Source: Marasmius tenuissimus
Taxonomy: Eukaryota > Basidiomycota > Agaricomycetes > Agaricales > Marasmiaceae
Direction: 5' to 3'
Length of the DNA: 64,000 nt
Assembly: GCA_029532415.1 (NCBI GenBank)
Contig: JAQOTA010000033.1
Span: 248,001 to 312,000 of the forward strand
Shown: positions 44,832 to 56,081 of the stretch, in pieces
Position numbering within the stretch: the stretch's first letter is position 1
Layout: each line of letters begins with the position of its first letter
Made by a program: the position numbers and the translations under genes
The notes under the pieces: model-generated
Told to the model about the DNA's origin: nothing
Seen by the model: the letters and a program-made list of their open reading frames with translations, nothing else
The model's database searches: none

Positions 44832-46535
44832 TCAACTAGTCTTCACCGTCATCTGGACTCCACTGATCTTCGTCGTTCCCTCTTGCTCCAAGATACCTGC
44901 GTCGGTCACAACTCGGAATGGGGAATGCCCCACATTATCTCGGCTCACCCTCTCCATCCGGAACGTACTTCCACTCGTCGTTACCACCTCTGTTCGCAAC
45001 GCTTGACTCCTGATGCGCAAGATCGTTCGACTTGCAATAAGGGTATGAAGAACCCTTCCGAGGCTAGCTCAGGGTTTATATCAAGTTCGATAGAAATGTG
45101 AAGCTGAGAGGAACTGACATAGTGAGTAGGTAAAGGAGATCCTGTCGCATGAGTATGCCAGTTCAGGGTTTTGTTTAGAACGGAAGTCGTGCTGAGTACA
45201 CGACGATCAAAAAACAACGACAACATAATACCTACCTTCCGCGTCGTGACTATGATGATGTTGAGAAGAGAGGACACTGGGAAAGTGAAGCAGAGTCGGT
45301 CCTGCTTCTAAAACAATGTGTGGATATATCCAGAACTTACAGAATAGCAAGGCGTAGTATTTGATACCTAGGGATTTGAAATCCGATTGGCCTTCCCACA
45401 GAGATGATGACTCATTCGTACGCAACTCACCATCTTCATAGATAACCCTAGTCATCCTGGCCGTTCCACCCTGGTAATCTAAACTTGGTGAATATGGCGG
45501 TGAGGTCGGACCTTGGGATACACTCACATGCTCTGGCCAGAGGTATGATCATCATGATGAACGCGACTAAAGATATCCAATTGAGCATGCGACGGTTTAG
45601 GCTCCGAGGAATCCTACGGACCAGTGTCATAGCCTGCTAAACAAGCCCAGCACACATAAAAAAGATTGTTTGTGGGGAGTTCGAAGCATCCTATGTTCTT
45701 CGCGAATGGGGGAGGTTCAATGTCTAGTAATTCAGAGATTGATGTGAGTGGTCGGCTGAACGAAAATAATGGACGAGACACCCCCACTTACAAACGAGAC
45801 CATCAAGGAACTTCCAATAAAAATAGGCCGACGGGAGGAAGTGCCCGACGAATAACGCACACAACATAGCCTTCATATACCGGTTCCTCATCCAGATGGC
45901 CCAGACGCGAAAGCTCATGAGGACTATGAGGTGTAGCGTGAGCGTGAGTGAGTGAACAGCTCATATAGATGGGGTCAGCGTGCCTTCAGACAGGAGGATA
46001 CCAATAAACGCCGTCCCTTCAACCTCGCCGTGAGTGGCTAAAATGAAAGTTTTAGGGTATCCCGACTCACACGCTATAACCGTGTGAAGATCTGAGCATG
46101 TGTCCAGTTTTTGCGAGGAACCGACTATGTAACAGCACAATGCTTCGTTAGTACCCGCTCGGACCAGTGTGATTGGACGATAAGGCGCACAATACCAATA
46201 AGTATTGAGGATTACGGTGTCGATGAACGGTAGGTATCGCTGTGCCAAATAAATCGCCTTCACTGACGACCACGGAGATGCCCACATGAGACGCATCTCT
46301 AGGTCGAGGGTGAGAACTGTGTCGAGAACAACGAGCGTTGCTCCAGCAACTTGAGATAAAGCCCAGTAAGATCTCTTGAAATGAAGAGGATAATGTGATA
46401 TGCGCACCTTGAAATGACTATGATCAGATATGAGAATGAAGTTTCGGTGGAACTGTAAAGCGAGAAGCGCGAAGAGCACACCGTAATTGAACGTCGACTG
46501 TTAATGGCAGCGATCACTCCTTGTAAGGTTGACAT
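44832..46535 (-). CDS. DUF6533-type seven-helix membrane protein, copy 3
   Basis: Thirteen exons give 317 aa: 46535-46482, 46417-46408, 46349-46191, 46124-46071, 46016-45984, 45923-45792, 45723-45622, 45566-45528, 45478-45431, 45367-45341, 45276-45236, 45141-45119 and 45063-44832. The 10-bp microexon (TCATTTCAAG) supplies SFQ. Core motifs are VAGATLVVLDTVLTLDLEMR, LAQRYLPFIDTV, TAFIGILLSEG, MSFRVWAIWMRN, FIMMIIPLARA, RVIYEDG and GRVLHTLIASRTILRIR. Intron 5 has a GC donor (GAAG|GCACGC); no GT donor can give an open frame there. The start is the first ATG that lines up with the other copies. The tail is polar and ends VKTS. It is a predicted integral membrane, receptor-like protein of unknown ligand. 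Confidence 0.83.
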
Positions 46536-47794
46536 TCTGTTGAAGCCTGTAAGCAATCGACTCGGGGCTCAATTGCCTTTTAATACTCACTAAGCTGTCT
46601 ATCCTATGTATAGAGACCTCTAATCTTGATCTCAACCAGAATACCACGGGAAACCATCGCAGATGGATGGGCCAACGTATCACCGACGCGTACAAGTCTA
46701 CGGGCAGTCCATCGGGGATGTCGGTGAGTTATTACAGGCCCAAGTGGGTTATATCCCATGACAACTGAAGATAGAGGAGTACAGGGCGTGGTTATTTCCG
46801 ATGAGTTGCTGAACATGCTAGCTACTGTCAGAGCCATTTCGCTTCAGACACTCTCCGTCTTGAGTGCCCCAGCAAGACCCCCCTCAAAGAGGGCTGTAGC
46901 TATCAATGCCAATGTTTTCCGGCGATGATAGCTTTTTGTTCTATTACCCGTCGCTCGAATTGATGGAATTCTCTCTGCCCTTGGACTGCAAACAGCAACC
47001 GAGCACTTCGACCAAGACTGCAACGATGATAAGAGATAGTGAATGTAGAAGAACCAGAAGTTTGGTATTGTCGATAGCCGTGCTTTTGAGAGACTATCCA
47101 TGGGTGTCATTGGAGCCGGTGGGGATGATGGAGATGAACCAAGGACAGTTCAATCATCTCGGTTTCTCGAGCGTGTTAGCTGTTATCCCATCCTGAGCAG
47201 ACGGACGAAGCTATAAGATTCCAGACGTCAGAACTCAGCTCCTGACAAAGTTATGATATTCTCCGCAGAGGTGGAACGCTGCGATTAGACTGAGCTCTGA
47301 TTTGGCGGGAACCGCTAACCATAGAGTCTACTGAGAGGATGAATCAAGCCTTGCGGGTCATTGAGTATGTATGATACTGGTATCTTCCGTTCCAGCCAAA
47401 GCCCGATCTGCATTTATGGTGTTTAACCCGCGGGAAGCTGGCTCAACGACTGAAGCTTCTGTACCGTCTGGTGCCGAAGTGGTCAGGAGGGTAAATCAAT
47501 CAATAGAGTCTAACGGTGTGGCGGAGGAGACCCAGTAAAACACTAGGGCACTCATAGTTACTGAAGTGGATCGAGGAATTGGAATCGATGATTTGAGGTA
47601 CGAGGACGGATGACTGGCGTGCACGACACAGCTTGACATACAAATCCAATCGGCTTGATGTCTACCCTTCGCGATAATGATATATAAAACCGTCTAATAG
47701 TATTGGTGAGTAGGTTTGTCGAATGGGGAAGTTCTAGTACACCTTACCGGGCCAGTTAGCAGGCTCAATAATGTGGCCCTAGTGTCCGGTGGAA
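46536..47794. other. No gene recognised
   Basis: Minus-strand frames at 46604-47110 overlap one another and show no domain. The 5' flank of the third DUF6533-type gene lies at the left end. Confidence 0.4.
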
Positions 47795-48110
47795 TCAATC
47801 ACCACCTGATTGTCGCCCCTCAGATACACTCACGCCAAACTCTCTTTTGCCACTGATCTCAGCGTCGCAATCTTGACCATCAATCGTCACAACGGCCAAC
47901 AGAATATGAACGTGAAGAATGTGATTTGAGTAAAATTGTACACCGAAGCCAAAACATGCCGTCCCGTCAGGGCGGGCCTCCGCATCAAATGTCCTACAAG
48001 AGAGCCACCAGTAATTCTTGAATACGAAGACGCAGTGCCCGCGTAAGTATGAAGTAGCTTTCAAGAGAATAGTGCTGTGGATCAAGAATCCAGTATTCAA
48101 CACACCTAAT
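47795..48110 (-). pseudogene. Relic of the same membrane-protein family as 36767-38275
   Basis: One open block reads LNTGFLIHSTILLKATSYL, HCVFVFKNYWWLSC and HILHVHILLAVVTIDGQD. The last two correspond to CVFTFKEYG and FYLHVLLAVISVKGKD of the relic at 36.8-38.3 kb, in the same order. No N-terminal or C-terminal exons were found around it, and the segment between the two blocks probably contains an unspliced intron. A truncated copy. Confidence 0.45.
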
Positions 48111-48181
48111 CTTTGTTCCACGTTGGACTAAAGGTCGGGGCTACGCTCAACTGGAAACGCGGAGACCTCCACAATGTCGGA

Positions 48182-48540
48182 TTAACGCTCGTTCCGGAGA
48201 AATAGCCCGATAGCCCTCATATTTGCCGCCCAACTCCAGACTCTTTCCAACGTTGAGCCACCGAAGGTCGGGCTTTCGAGCGAATTCACTTGCGTCGCAA
48301 GAGCTGCCGTATCAAGGACTTTGGGATCGGGTAGCTCTGCATTGGTATCGCTGAGACCGAGGAGTAAGAGAGGGTTTTTGAGTCTCGCTCTTAGTAGATC
48401 ATTGTCCGGTGACAGCTCTCTTTCTGAATCCTGATTGTGAGAATCCGGATGGTATGATTCGATACCCACAAAGATTGGCATGCCTGAGCATCATGAATCG
48501 CGCACGTTCCTTGCGATGCTTCCAGTTTGATATATATCAA
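48182..48540 (-). pseudogene. Relic of the C-terminal part of a MYND-type protein
   Basis: Minus-strand blocks KERARFMMLRHA, then after a frame break VGIESYHPD, ELSPDNDLLRARLKNPLLLL, NAELPDPKVLDTAALATQV and MRAIGLFLRNE match the end of the intact MYND protein at 52741-54877. There the corresponding motifs are FLILRHA, VESYLFG, DMSPDDGLLRAEIKNPLVLF, NAELPKPEILSTAALATRV and MVVGLFPQNE. No MYND finger or N-terminal region is present. A run of 28 C lies directly beyond its upstream end. Confidence 0.75.
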
Positions 48541-48558
48541 AGCGTGGTACCTGCCGAA

Positions 48559-48586
48559 CCCCCCCCCCCCCCCCCCCCCCCCCCCC
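48559..48586. repeat. Homopolymer of 28 C
   Basis: An uninterrupted C28 tract (G28 on the other strand) directly beside the truncated MYND relic. Such a tract is prone to length change and to sequencing error, so its true length is uncertain. Confidence 0.9.
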
Positions 48587-49060
48587 GGAGGGTTTGGAAA
48601 GATGTAAGATCAAGAGACGCGGACCAATATAAGCCAATAATCTCACGTCCTGAAACACCATGGAGGATCCCCTGCCACGGTACGAAGCTCATCTTTTGCG
48701 TCACGAGTCATTTTATACCTCTCAGCCGCGAGGGCTACCAGGTTCTCTGTGATATCAACAGGGAGCCTTACCCTGTGAGAGCTTCCCTCTTTGAGATGGC
48801 TCGATATCACTGGACCTTGCAGTTACCTAACGATAGCGGGATCACAAGCCGGTTGGGCAAATTGCCGCGATGTCCAGACTACATAGAATACATAGACAGG
48901 CAAATAGTTCGGCCAGATGCAGAGAGGATATGATTATCAGTCCTAGCACAGCGTGCATAATTTTTGGCATCGGCTGATGGTCATGTGTCTGGTAGCATGA
49001 TATATGCACACTGTCTGGCTATGTATATCAAAGATCATTGGTTATTGTTAGGACATGAGT
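48587..49060. other. No gene; upstream region of the first 9-exon 7TM gene
   Basis: Only short frames, part of an open stretch at 48409-48933 that crosses the C28 tract and has no domain. Confidence 0.4.
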
Positions 49061-49070
49061 CTTATATAAA
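49061..49070 (+). promoter_or_regulatory. TATA-like box
   Basis: CTTATATAAA lies about 50 bp upstream of the ATG at 49121. A similar box, CCTATATAAT at 59051, precedes the paralogue at 59119 by about 60 bp, so the element may have been duplicated with the gene. Confidence 0.4.
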
Positions 49071-49120
49071 GACTTAACCGTTATCTCGTGGAGCTCGCAA
49101 CCCTGGTCACTCCCATCATC

Positions 49121-50615
49121 ATGTCCTCAACAACCACACTCCCCGTCCTGGACCAACACGCTGCTGAGTATCAATACAAGTTCGGTATACTGCTTCCAAT
49201 CATAGTCACATCAGTGAGCTTTCTCTTCTGGAGATTTATAGCAACAGCAATACTATATGTGGTTTAGATCCATCTTTTTCTCTATGGTTTCAACGTCCTA
49301 CTATTCCGGGTTGGCCTTGTGGTCCTAAGGAGGCGTGAGCGAGAGAAGGAGGGCGGGAATTGGTTATTTCGACTCTCGCTGATTTCTCTATTTGCTCTTT
49401 CCTCAATCGGCGTCCCAATCAACCTAACATCGGACATAATCAATACAAGGCACACTTTCTGTACTATTTCGGCGGCGAAGTGTACGCTCAAGGTTTTTGT
49501 TATCCAGAATGTGTTGCAGTGGGTGTCTGAGAACTGGTAGTTCTAGGTATACCACTGACATGAACCCTCTGAGTCAGGATCTGTAGCTTCGTGATTCTGT
49601 GGGCAATGAGGTGAGCTGAGGCCGACTCCCGAGAGCTCTTTTGTAATCTCCTCGCCCGATAATCCTCACCGGCTATTGAACCAAAAGCCTAATTGTGGAT
49701 GGTATCCTGGTGAGTTATGGTTAGTACCTTCTCAAGTTCTGAACATGATTGAATATTGGGTTTGAAGATATTTCGATGTACCGTCATTTGCGGTTGGCAA
49801 AAGAGAGGGTATTTGGCTGCATTAATCGTCTCCTGTCTCACACTCACGAGTGAAAGGTCCCTTTCCCGGTATAACGACAAGTAATCTGCTGACATTTCAT
49901 TGTAAATAGGCTCGGGATTCGCATTGGCAGTATGTGCCAAGCAGATTGATTTTTCGTTCTCCATGCATTTGCCCATGATTGAAACACTTAACCCAACATA
50001 TACCTTGCCAGGGAGACGGATGGAGGTCGCGGGTGTGGGATTTGTGAGCCTTCATGTTCTGATGGATGGACTTTTGACGTTTGTCATCGGTAAGGTTGCT
50101 CCTTTTTACCGAGTCGCCTAGCTCATGTCTAAAATATGGTCTGTAATAGTTCGTAAAATTCTGAAAGCACGTCGAGGATTGGCAGCGAGCACTTCGGATC
50201 GACTTCGGATCCTTATGGTACTTTTGTAAGTGTTCAATTATGCGTTCAGGCGCCCTCATCCTGAGCCAATTCATGGGTTAGGGTCGAATCATGTTTGCTC
50301 TATTTCATTGCGGGGCTTGCGTATATTACTTGTGCGCTTGCCAGGCTACCCAACTTACTAGTTGTGCAGTCTTGTGTGACGCAGATTGCAGTCAGTACCG
50401 CAGGCTAACCATCATGTTGAATCAGAGCTAACCTTTCCGTTACCGCCGTCGTTCAGGGGATCGCACCAACGCTCCTGATTGTACGGGCCAACGTTCAGAC
50501 ACAACAAGCGGAAACACCAGATCCAATGCACCGCCATCAACTATCTTTTGAGGCTCCCATGACGCGCTCAGAGGAAGAAGATATTGTGCTGGACATCGCG
50601 AGGGCTTCCCGCTAG
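49121..50615 (+). CDS. Fungal seven-helix membrane protein, 9-exon family, copy 1
   Basis: Nine exons give 331 aa: 49121-49213, 49268-49518, 49587-49610, 49688-49709, 49768-49849, 49910-50089, 50150-50225, 50282-50390 and 50457-50615. Exons 3 and 4 are only 24 and 22 bp. Motifs in order are FGILLPIIVTS|IHLFLYGFNVLLFR (helix 1), INLTSDIINTRH, HFVILWAMSLIVDGIL, IFRCTVICGW, AGVGFVSLHVLMDGLLTFVI (helix 5), a basic loop VRKILKARR, VESCLLYFIAGLAYITCALA (helix 6), and GIAPTLLIVRANV (helix 7), then an acidic tail. The FRC..ICGW, ESCLLY and GIAPTL.IVR landmarks place it in a large, uncharacterised Agaricomycete 7TM family. A receptor role is plausible but undemonstrated. Its exon plan is shared with copies 2 and 3 (56.1 and 59.1 kb), and all junctions keep frame. 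Confidence 0.83.
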
Positions 50616-52740
50616 TTGCTTACCCATCTCGTTCCCAATCTATTGCTTGAGATCGCTACTTGTTTCCAAGTGTAGCCCACAGAAATGAACCTATGCACTA
50701 GAGTGATGTTTGCTGTAGCAGTTCATGCGATTGATGAGTCTCGGCTCGGTGGATCATCTATTTCGCACATGGTTTCCAATTCACTTTCTGGATGGTCATT
50801 CATCTTCTCCGGCGAATCCCCCTCAAACGCGATGCATTTGGCTCTTACCAGGGCCTCAAAGAGCCGGATTCATGCTGACCAGTACTGGGAGCTATGAGTC
50901 TTTCTATTCCTCTAGTGTGTTAGCCAGGGCGAGCTAAATTCGACGGTCCGCCCAGTCTGGAGCAATTTGACAGTCTTGACTACGACTCTTGTACGACTCT
51001 AGAACGACAGACTAGGAGGTCATGATTGTCCTGGACCGAAATAATTTACCCGCTTTTTGGGAGGTACAGAAGATCCATGACCGCCATAGACGTCGTTTAT
51101 GGAGAGGGCTAACACTGATGCGATGTTTGGTTGTCAGCAAGTTTTCGGCATCTTTAAAGTTTAACAGAAAAAGCACGTGCCTCGGATTTCGCCGAACTTC
51201 GAAGGAGTTCAAGTGTCACGCGTGATGCTCTTACCATCGTGCCCTCATCATCGATCCACGAGCGACATCTTGCGCAGGGTTCCCTTCTTCTAAAGTTCTT
51301 TATGTGCATGTCGCTCAATCAGTATCATGTATGCCTCCAACGATGCACTTGGTCTCACCATGCCATCGAATGAAATGCGCTATCAAGACTATCGCTATGA
51401 TTCATAACAACGTCGGCATAATGGTCGTCAATGATTCTACCTGAAGCTACAGGAGAACTCGTGTCATTGTAGTGAGTCGTTATGAGTCGCCGGAGGCTTC
51501 CGTGTTCGTCGATCTCGCTTCAGGGAAGTCGATTTACATTGGGCGCGTAGAGACGACGGTACTGCGATGGATGTCTTGAACCTTACTCTGAGGATCGATG
51601 AATAGACTTGGCTGGAAGGTGCGTTCTTCTTCTTCTCAATCGTTCTCTGCTCGTCGCTGAATCTGATGTTTCAAGACTCCAGATACCAATCATACGGGAT
51701 TTGCATCCGTAAGGCACATATGGAGGATGACCGGGTACGTTTTCTGCAGCGTCAGCAAACCCGTCAGATATTGAGGTTAATCTTTCCTCGTAGTGCTCGT
51801 CTGGTTTGTACCTCATCGTGAGTCAGGTCGTCCGACGACGAGCAATAGAAGAAAGTAACACGACGATCAGACGCGATCAACATGATATCAGCCTGTTGCC
51901 ATTTGGAGCCACGAGAGAGAGAGGGGGGGTTAGCAAAGCAGCTGGTCGGCCCATGTCGTAGTTTGGGTACCTCTTGCGGCCTTGAATAGAAGGCGCGGAA
52001 AGGTACGCTACAATTTCTTTTCTTTAGTTTTTACATACTCACCGAGCTTTATCCTCAGCTCTCGACGCGAACGGTACAGCCAGGCGACAGAAGAGATTAC
52101 CCTGCAACGCGCCTTCGTGAACCATCGTACCTTGCATGCTCGCATTCGAGACACTTTCGACGGTTTCCTCTTCTCTTCTGGCTCGATGTGCAGAGGCTCA
52201 AGGGTACTGCCCGAAAGCACTAGATGGAGATCGGTGCTCTCAATGGTACCATTCACAGTGCACACTCAGCACTGCCAGAATAGTGATCGCCTCCGAACGC
52301 CTGAACGTGCAAACAGTTTGAGGAGGGATGAATGGTTCGTCATTGACGGCTGTAGACGAATTGACGTTGTGTCTTTCAGTTTACATAACTCACCACACGC
52401 CTTATTACGATACATCATTTGTCGGCCTCGTTATAATTTTGACGATGTAGCGTGTACTAACTCTACCTTATTTACTTTTCTTAATGCGTATACATACTGC
52501 CGTACTCTCCTTCTCTATGCCAATCTATGTATGTACATGCACCCCCCACACGATATCGATAAGTGGCCGATTTGTAAATCCTGCATGTTGGAAGGTTTAG
52601 CTCGGGGTACGCGGAGGAAGGGTGGGCACCGCCACCGCAGCGTGAGAAGTTGGCTTGGGTGGTGACTCAGAGTCTGAAATTCAACTTCAAACCACCACCT
52701 CAACTCTCAAAGCGAATTTCCTCCGACAGTGTCCCCCATA
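50616..52740. other. No confident gene
   Basis: A 227-codon plus frame at 51982-52665 is overlapped by equally long minus frames (52265-52008, 51816-51583). On the minus strand a GTGAGT donor at about 52030 is possible, but no complete exon chain or domain emerged. The upstream region of the MYND gene is at the right end. Confidence 0.3.
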
Positions 52741-54877
52741 ATGAGTACGAAGGTAATGCTAAATAGCTTTCTGAGGGCTCTCGTACACTAATAGCTCTTG
52801 TTTAGCGCACTAGAGGCAAACGACCTGCGAACCCCGCTATTTTTGACTACGACTTCATCGACGAGGGAAGACGTCGTTTTCAAACTATTCCCAACGCCCT
52901 TAGCTACCTGAAGAGAATGAGTGGGCCACCAAGCTCCCCTTCGAATCCCTCGAATCCACCGAGCCAAATTACAACAGTCCTACTCATCTTCGCGTGTATG
53001 GCATCGCATTCTGATGTGGGCACGGCCGGGCCATCGGGAAAGGCTGCTACGAAGTCAAACTGGGATTTAGTTGGATCCTGGATTCGGTATCTCGTCGAGG
53101 GGTTTATCCTGGTAAAGGAGGAGATCACAACAGTAGAAGGGATGGACGTCTTCAACCGCAGTTTGGGTTTTATCCCCGTCGTCGTCAATTTGGGTCAATC
53201 AGACGACGAACACTGTAAAGCCCTCGCGTCAGATCCCTATCTCCGTGCGATGTTCGTTCAGGTCTGGCTCAAGCTTATGGATGAAGGACATCCGGCGACG
53301 GGGTTATGGGCTGGAAGCTTGTCACGTTTATGGGAGTCTACAGGAGAAGACCAACAGGAAAGGTTTTTGACCTCGGGCTCCGAGCTGCTACGCCAAGCAC
53401 CCTACCGAGACGCCAGCTACTCCCAAATTGGATCGCTGCTCGTTCGCCATTTGAACCACATCGCTCAAGTCGGTGCTACCATCTCGTGGCACAAGCTGAA
53501 CGGCATTTTCAGCACTATCTCTCTGATCTGGGGAACAACCTTCTCGGAGAAAGACGATCGGCCTCCCATCTATCAGCCCGATGTCGTTCGACATACCGTA
53601 TCAGCCTTGGTTGATATCCTTTCTTGCTTTCTCCACAAGCGAAAGTCACTCAGGGTACAGCACGATGACGATCGCTATTACAACGATGGACGAGAGTGCG
53701 AGGTTGCATATGATATCGTGAATGGGGCATTGGGATTACTGAGGTGCGGGATGATGTGCCACGAGGTTTTGGCTATGGAGAGTGGAATCCTGACTGCCTT
53801 CTTCAAAACCATGCCTTGTTACTTTCGTATCGATCGGCATCTGAACAAGGATCCACCGAATAGCATCTTTAAAACGTTCCGGGAAATCTTGGAAGCGATA
53901 GCAACAATGCTGGTCTATCCAGACGTGTTGCACCAGTTTCTGAAGGCGGTAAAACGAATCGAGGCTTCGAAAGGGCTAGGGACGAGGATGAAGAAGTCAA
54001 AAGAATTTTGGATAGCTTGGGAGCAGACGAAGAAGAAGGCGATGACTCTGAGGGAAGTACGACAGCGAATGCAAGTCCGTAATATCTCAAGGTGTGATTA
54101 CTCTCAGGTATGTGTGCCATGAAGTTTTTCTCTGTTGCGGACACACTCAAACATCAGTCTTAGTGCCCTCTGAGACCTCCCGCCCATTTCGATGCCACTA
54201 GAGGCCGATCTGCCCTCTCCTACTTCCGTTGTTCGGTCTGTCGCAGCGTACTCTACTGTTCAAAGTCTTGCCAGAGATCCGACTGGAAAATCGGTCACCG
54301 GGAGCAATGTGCCCAGTTCGCCTATAAACTACAAAACCGTCAGTAAGCCTACTTATCTCTCTTTGAAACCGTGTTTTGGCGCTCTGTTTGTTCCCAACTA
54401 GCCAACTTACTTCTGTTTGACATAGGGGGAGACTTCCAAGCACCACTCGCAATGCATAATACACAGTTCTTCAAGGAATGTACGCGGTTCTTGATACTAC
54501 GACATGCCGAGGAAGTCGCCACGGGTGTTGAGTCATACCTGTTCGGTTTACCACAATCAGAAGGGGATATGTCACCGGACGATGGTCTACTGAGAGCGGA
54601 GATCAAAAACCCTCTCGTACTTTTCAATTTCCGTGATGCCAATGCAGAGCTACCCAAGCCCGAAATCCTTAGTACGGCGGCTCTTGCGACGCGAGTGAAG
54701 TCGTTCGAAAGTCCGTGGACGGATTCGGTCGCTGTGCGTTGGAGAGAGTCTGGAGTTGGGCAAGCGAATATCATGGTTGTCGGGTTATTTCCTCAGAACG
54801 AGGGTGAACCGTATGTTGTGGAGGAGGTCTTCGAGTTTCCAGTTGAGAGTAGCCACGAGCTTGATTACATTGTCTAA
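52741..54877 (+). CDS. MYND zinc-finger protein
   Basis: Four exons (52741-52752, 52806-54107, 54164-54338, 54426-54877) give 646 aa. Exon 1 encodes only MSTK. The large exon 2 is helical and Leu-rich without repeats I recognise. The MYND finger spans about 434-487: C434-x4-C439, C461-x2-C464, C470-x3-C474, H483-x3-C487, with the usual YCSKSCQRSDWK. The intron before C439 falls inside the finger, and splicing is needed to complete it. The C-terminal domain carries MHNTQFFKECTRFLILRHA, ESYLFG, NAELPKPEIL and VEEVFEFP. For the last intron, donor GTCAGT at 54339 with acceptor at 54425 keeps frame; an alternative acceptor near 54400 would add about 9 residues. MYND fingers bind proteins; here the partner is unknown. 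A C-terminal relic lies at 48182-48540. Confidence 0.85.
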
Positions 54878-56081
54878 TGAGGAGCTTGGACTGCTACCCT
54901 GATCCAGATTTCTATACTGTCCAGGCTCTGAGCCTTCTAAAAATTTACTTGCTCTGATTACCCGTCATTCTTTGATACGTACCTTCATCACCTCTTGGCT
55001 CGAATAGACTGTATCCAGATATTATTCAAACGTCATTTTAAACGTAATTTGATTGATAGCAATGATCGTGAATACGATTCTCACCGATCTTCCGAGTCGG
55101 TGCCAGCAGAACTGCAGCAGGCGCATATGTGCCTATCGTCATGAGCTCGCTTGAGAATTGAAGGTACTAGTACCGTTATCAAATGTGTTTCGTTTAGCCC
55201 GAGACACTGCACCCGACCATCACTAGTGGTTGCCAACCCGTCCCTAACTCCTATGGTTTCATTCAATACTGGAAGGGAGTTGAGCCGGAGCTAAGCGTTT
55301 ATGAACATAGGCACGGCGCATCCCGCTAAAGCCTTGCCAGGTCTACCTGAACAGCCTAAGCTTGTCGAAATCGAGGGTACTATTGAGAATCGCCGAGGTA
55401 CACGCACTCTGAAACTCCATCAATCATAGTATTTTGGGTCATTGTCTAGTCCAGACTTAAGTCTGGCGGCTTCCTAATCTTTCCCGTTCAAGGGAAGCAG
55501 GAAAGGGGAGTGTCCAAAATACGGGGTTGAGTTCTCCCTGAGGGTGGTATCTGGGAGGGCAGAGATGAGTGCTAAATAGCAGCTCTTGATGCACGGAATC
55601 TTGTCTTCACGAACTACAGGGACGTGCACTGCCGACATATAGATCGGAGTAATGAGGCAATGCGGAGTTAAGCTCAGACGGGTGTTTTTGATTCCGGGAA
55701 AATGGCGCCAGGTACTAGTGGCGCGTGCTGTAAACCCGAATAGTTCCTCCTTTCTTTCTCTTCTGTGTCTTGTACATATGGTTTGACCTCCAGTCCACTG
55801 TTCTGTATTTCTTAATATCACAATCGAGCGGTCTCCATGCTCGAGGAGGGCAGAAGCTCAGGCGTACCGATGGTTGACACTTGTGACGACTACTCGACTT
55901 ACCCAAGGCGGCGTTGCGTATTCACCATCCATCACCCCGTAGCCTCAAATCACAGGCTCTCGCCGAATCGGTTGGACGGCTCCCGAGGACTGTTAGGTAA
56001 TATCAGAACAGGATGAGTTTTATAGTCGATATCGTCTTGTGGTCCTCTCCCCCACGTCCAATTCTCGTCCGCGCCCTCGAC
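54878..56081. other. No gene recognised
   Basis: Minus-strand frames at 55081-55266 and 55474-55906 show no domain. The flank of the second 7TM copy lies at the right end; no TATA-like box was found at the expected place. Confidence 0.4.

Noticed and set aside
51982..52665. 227-codon plus-strand open frame
   Set aside because: Composition is unlike neighbouring genes, no domain, no splice support, and the minus strand is equally open over the same bases. Chance openness is the simplest reading.
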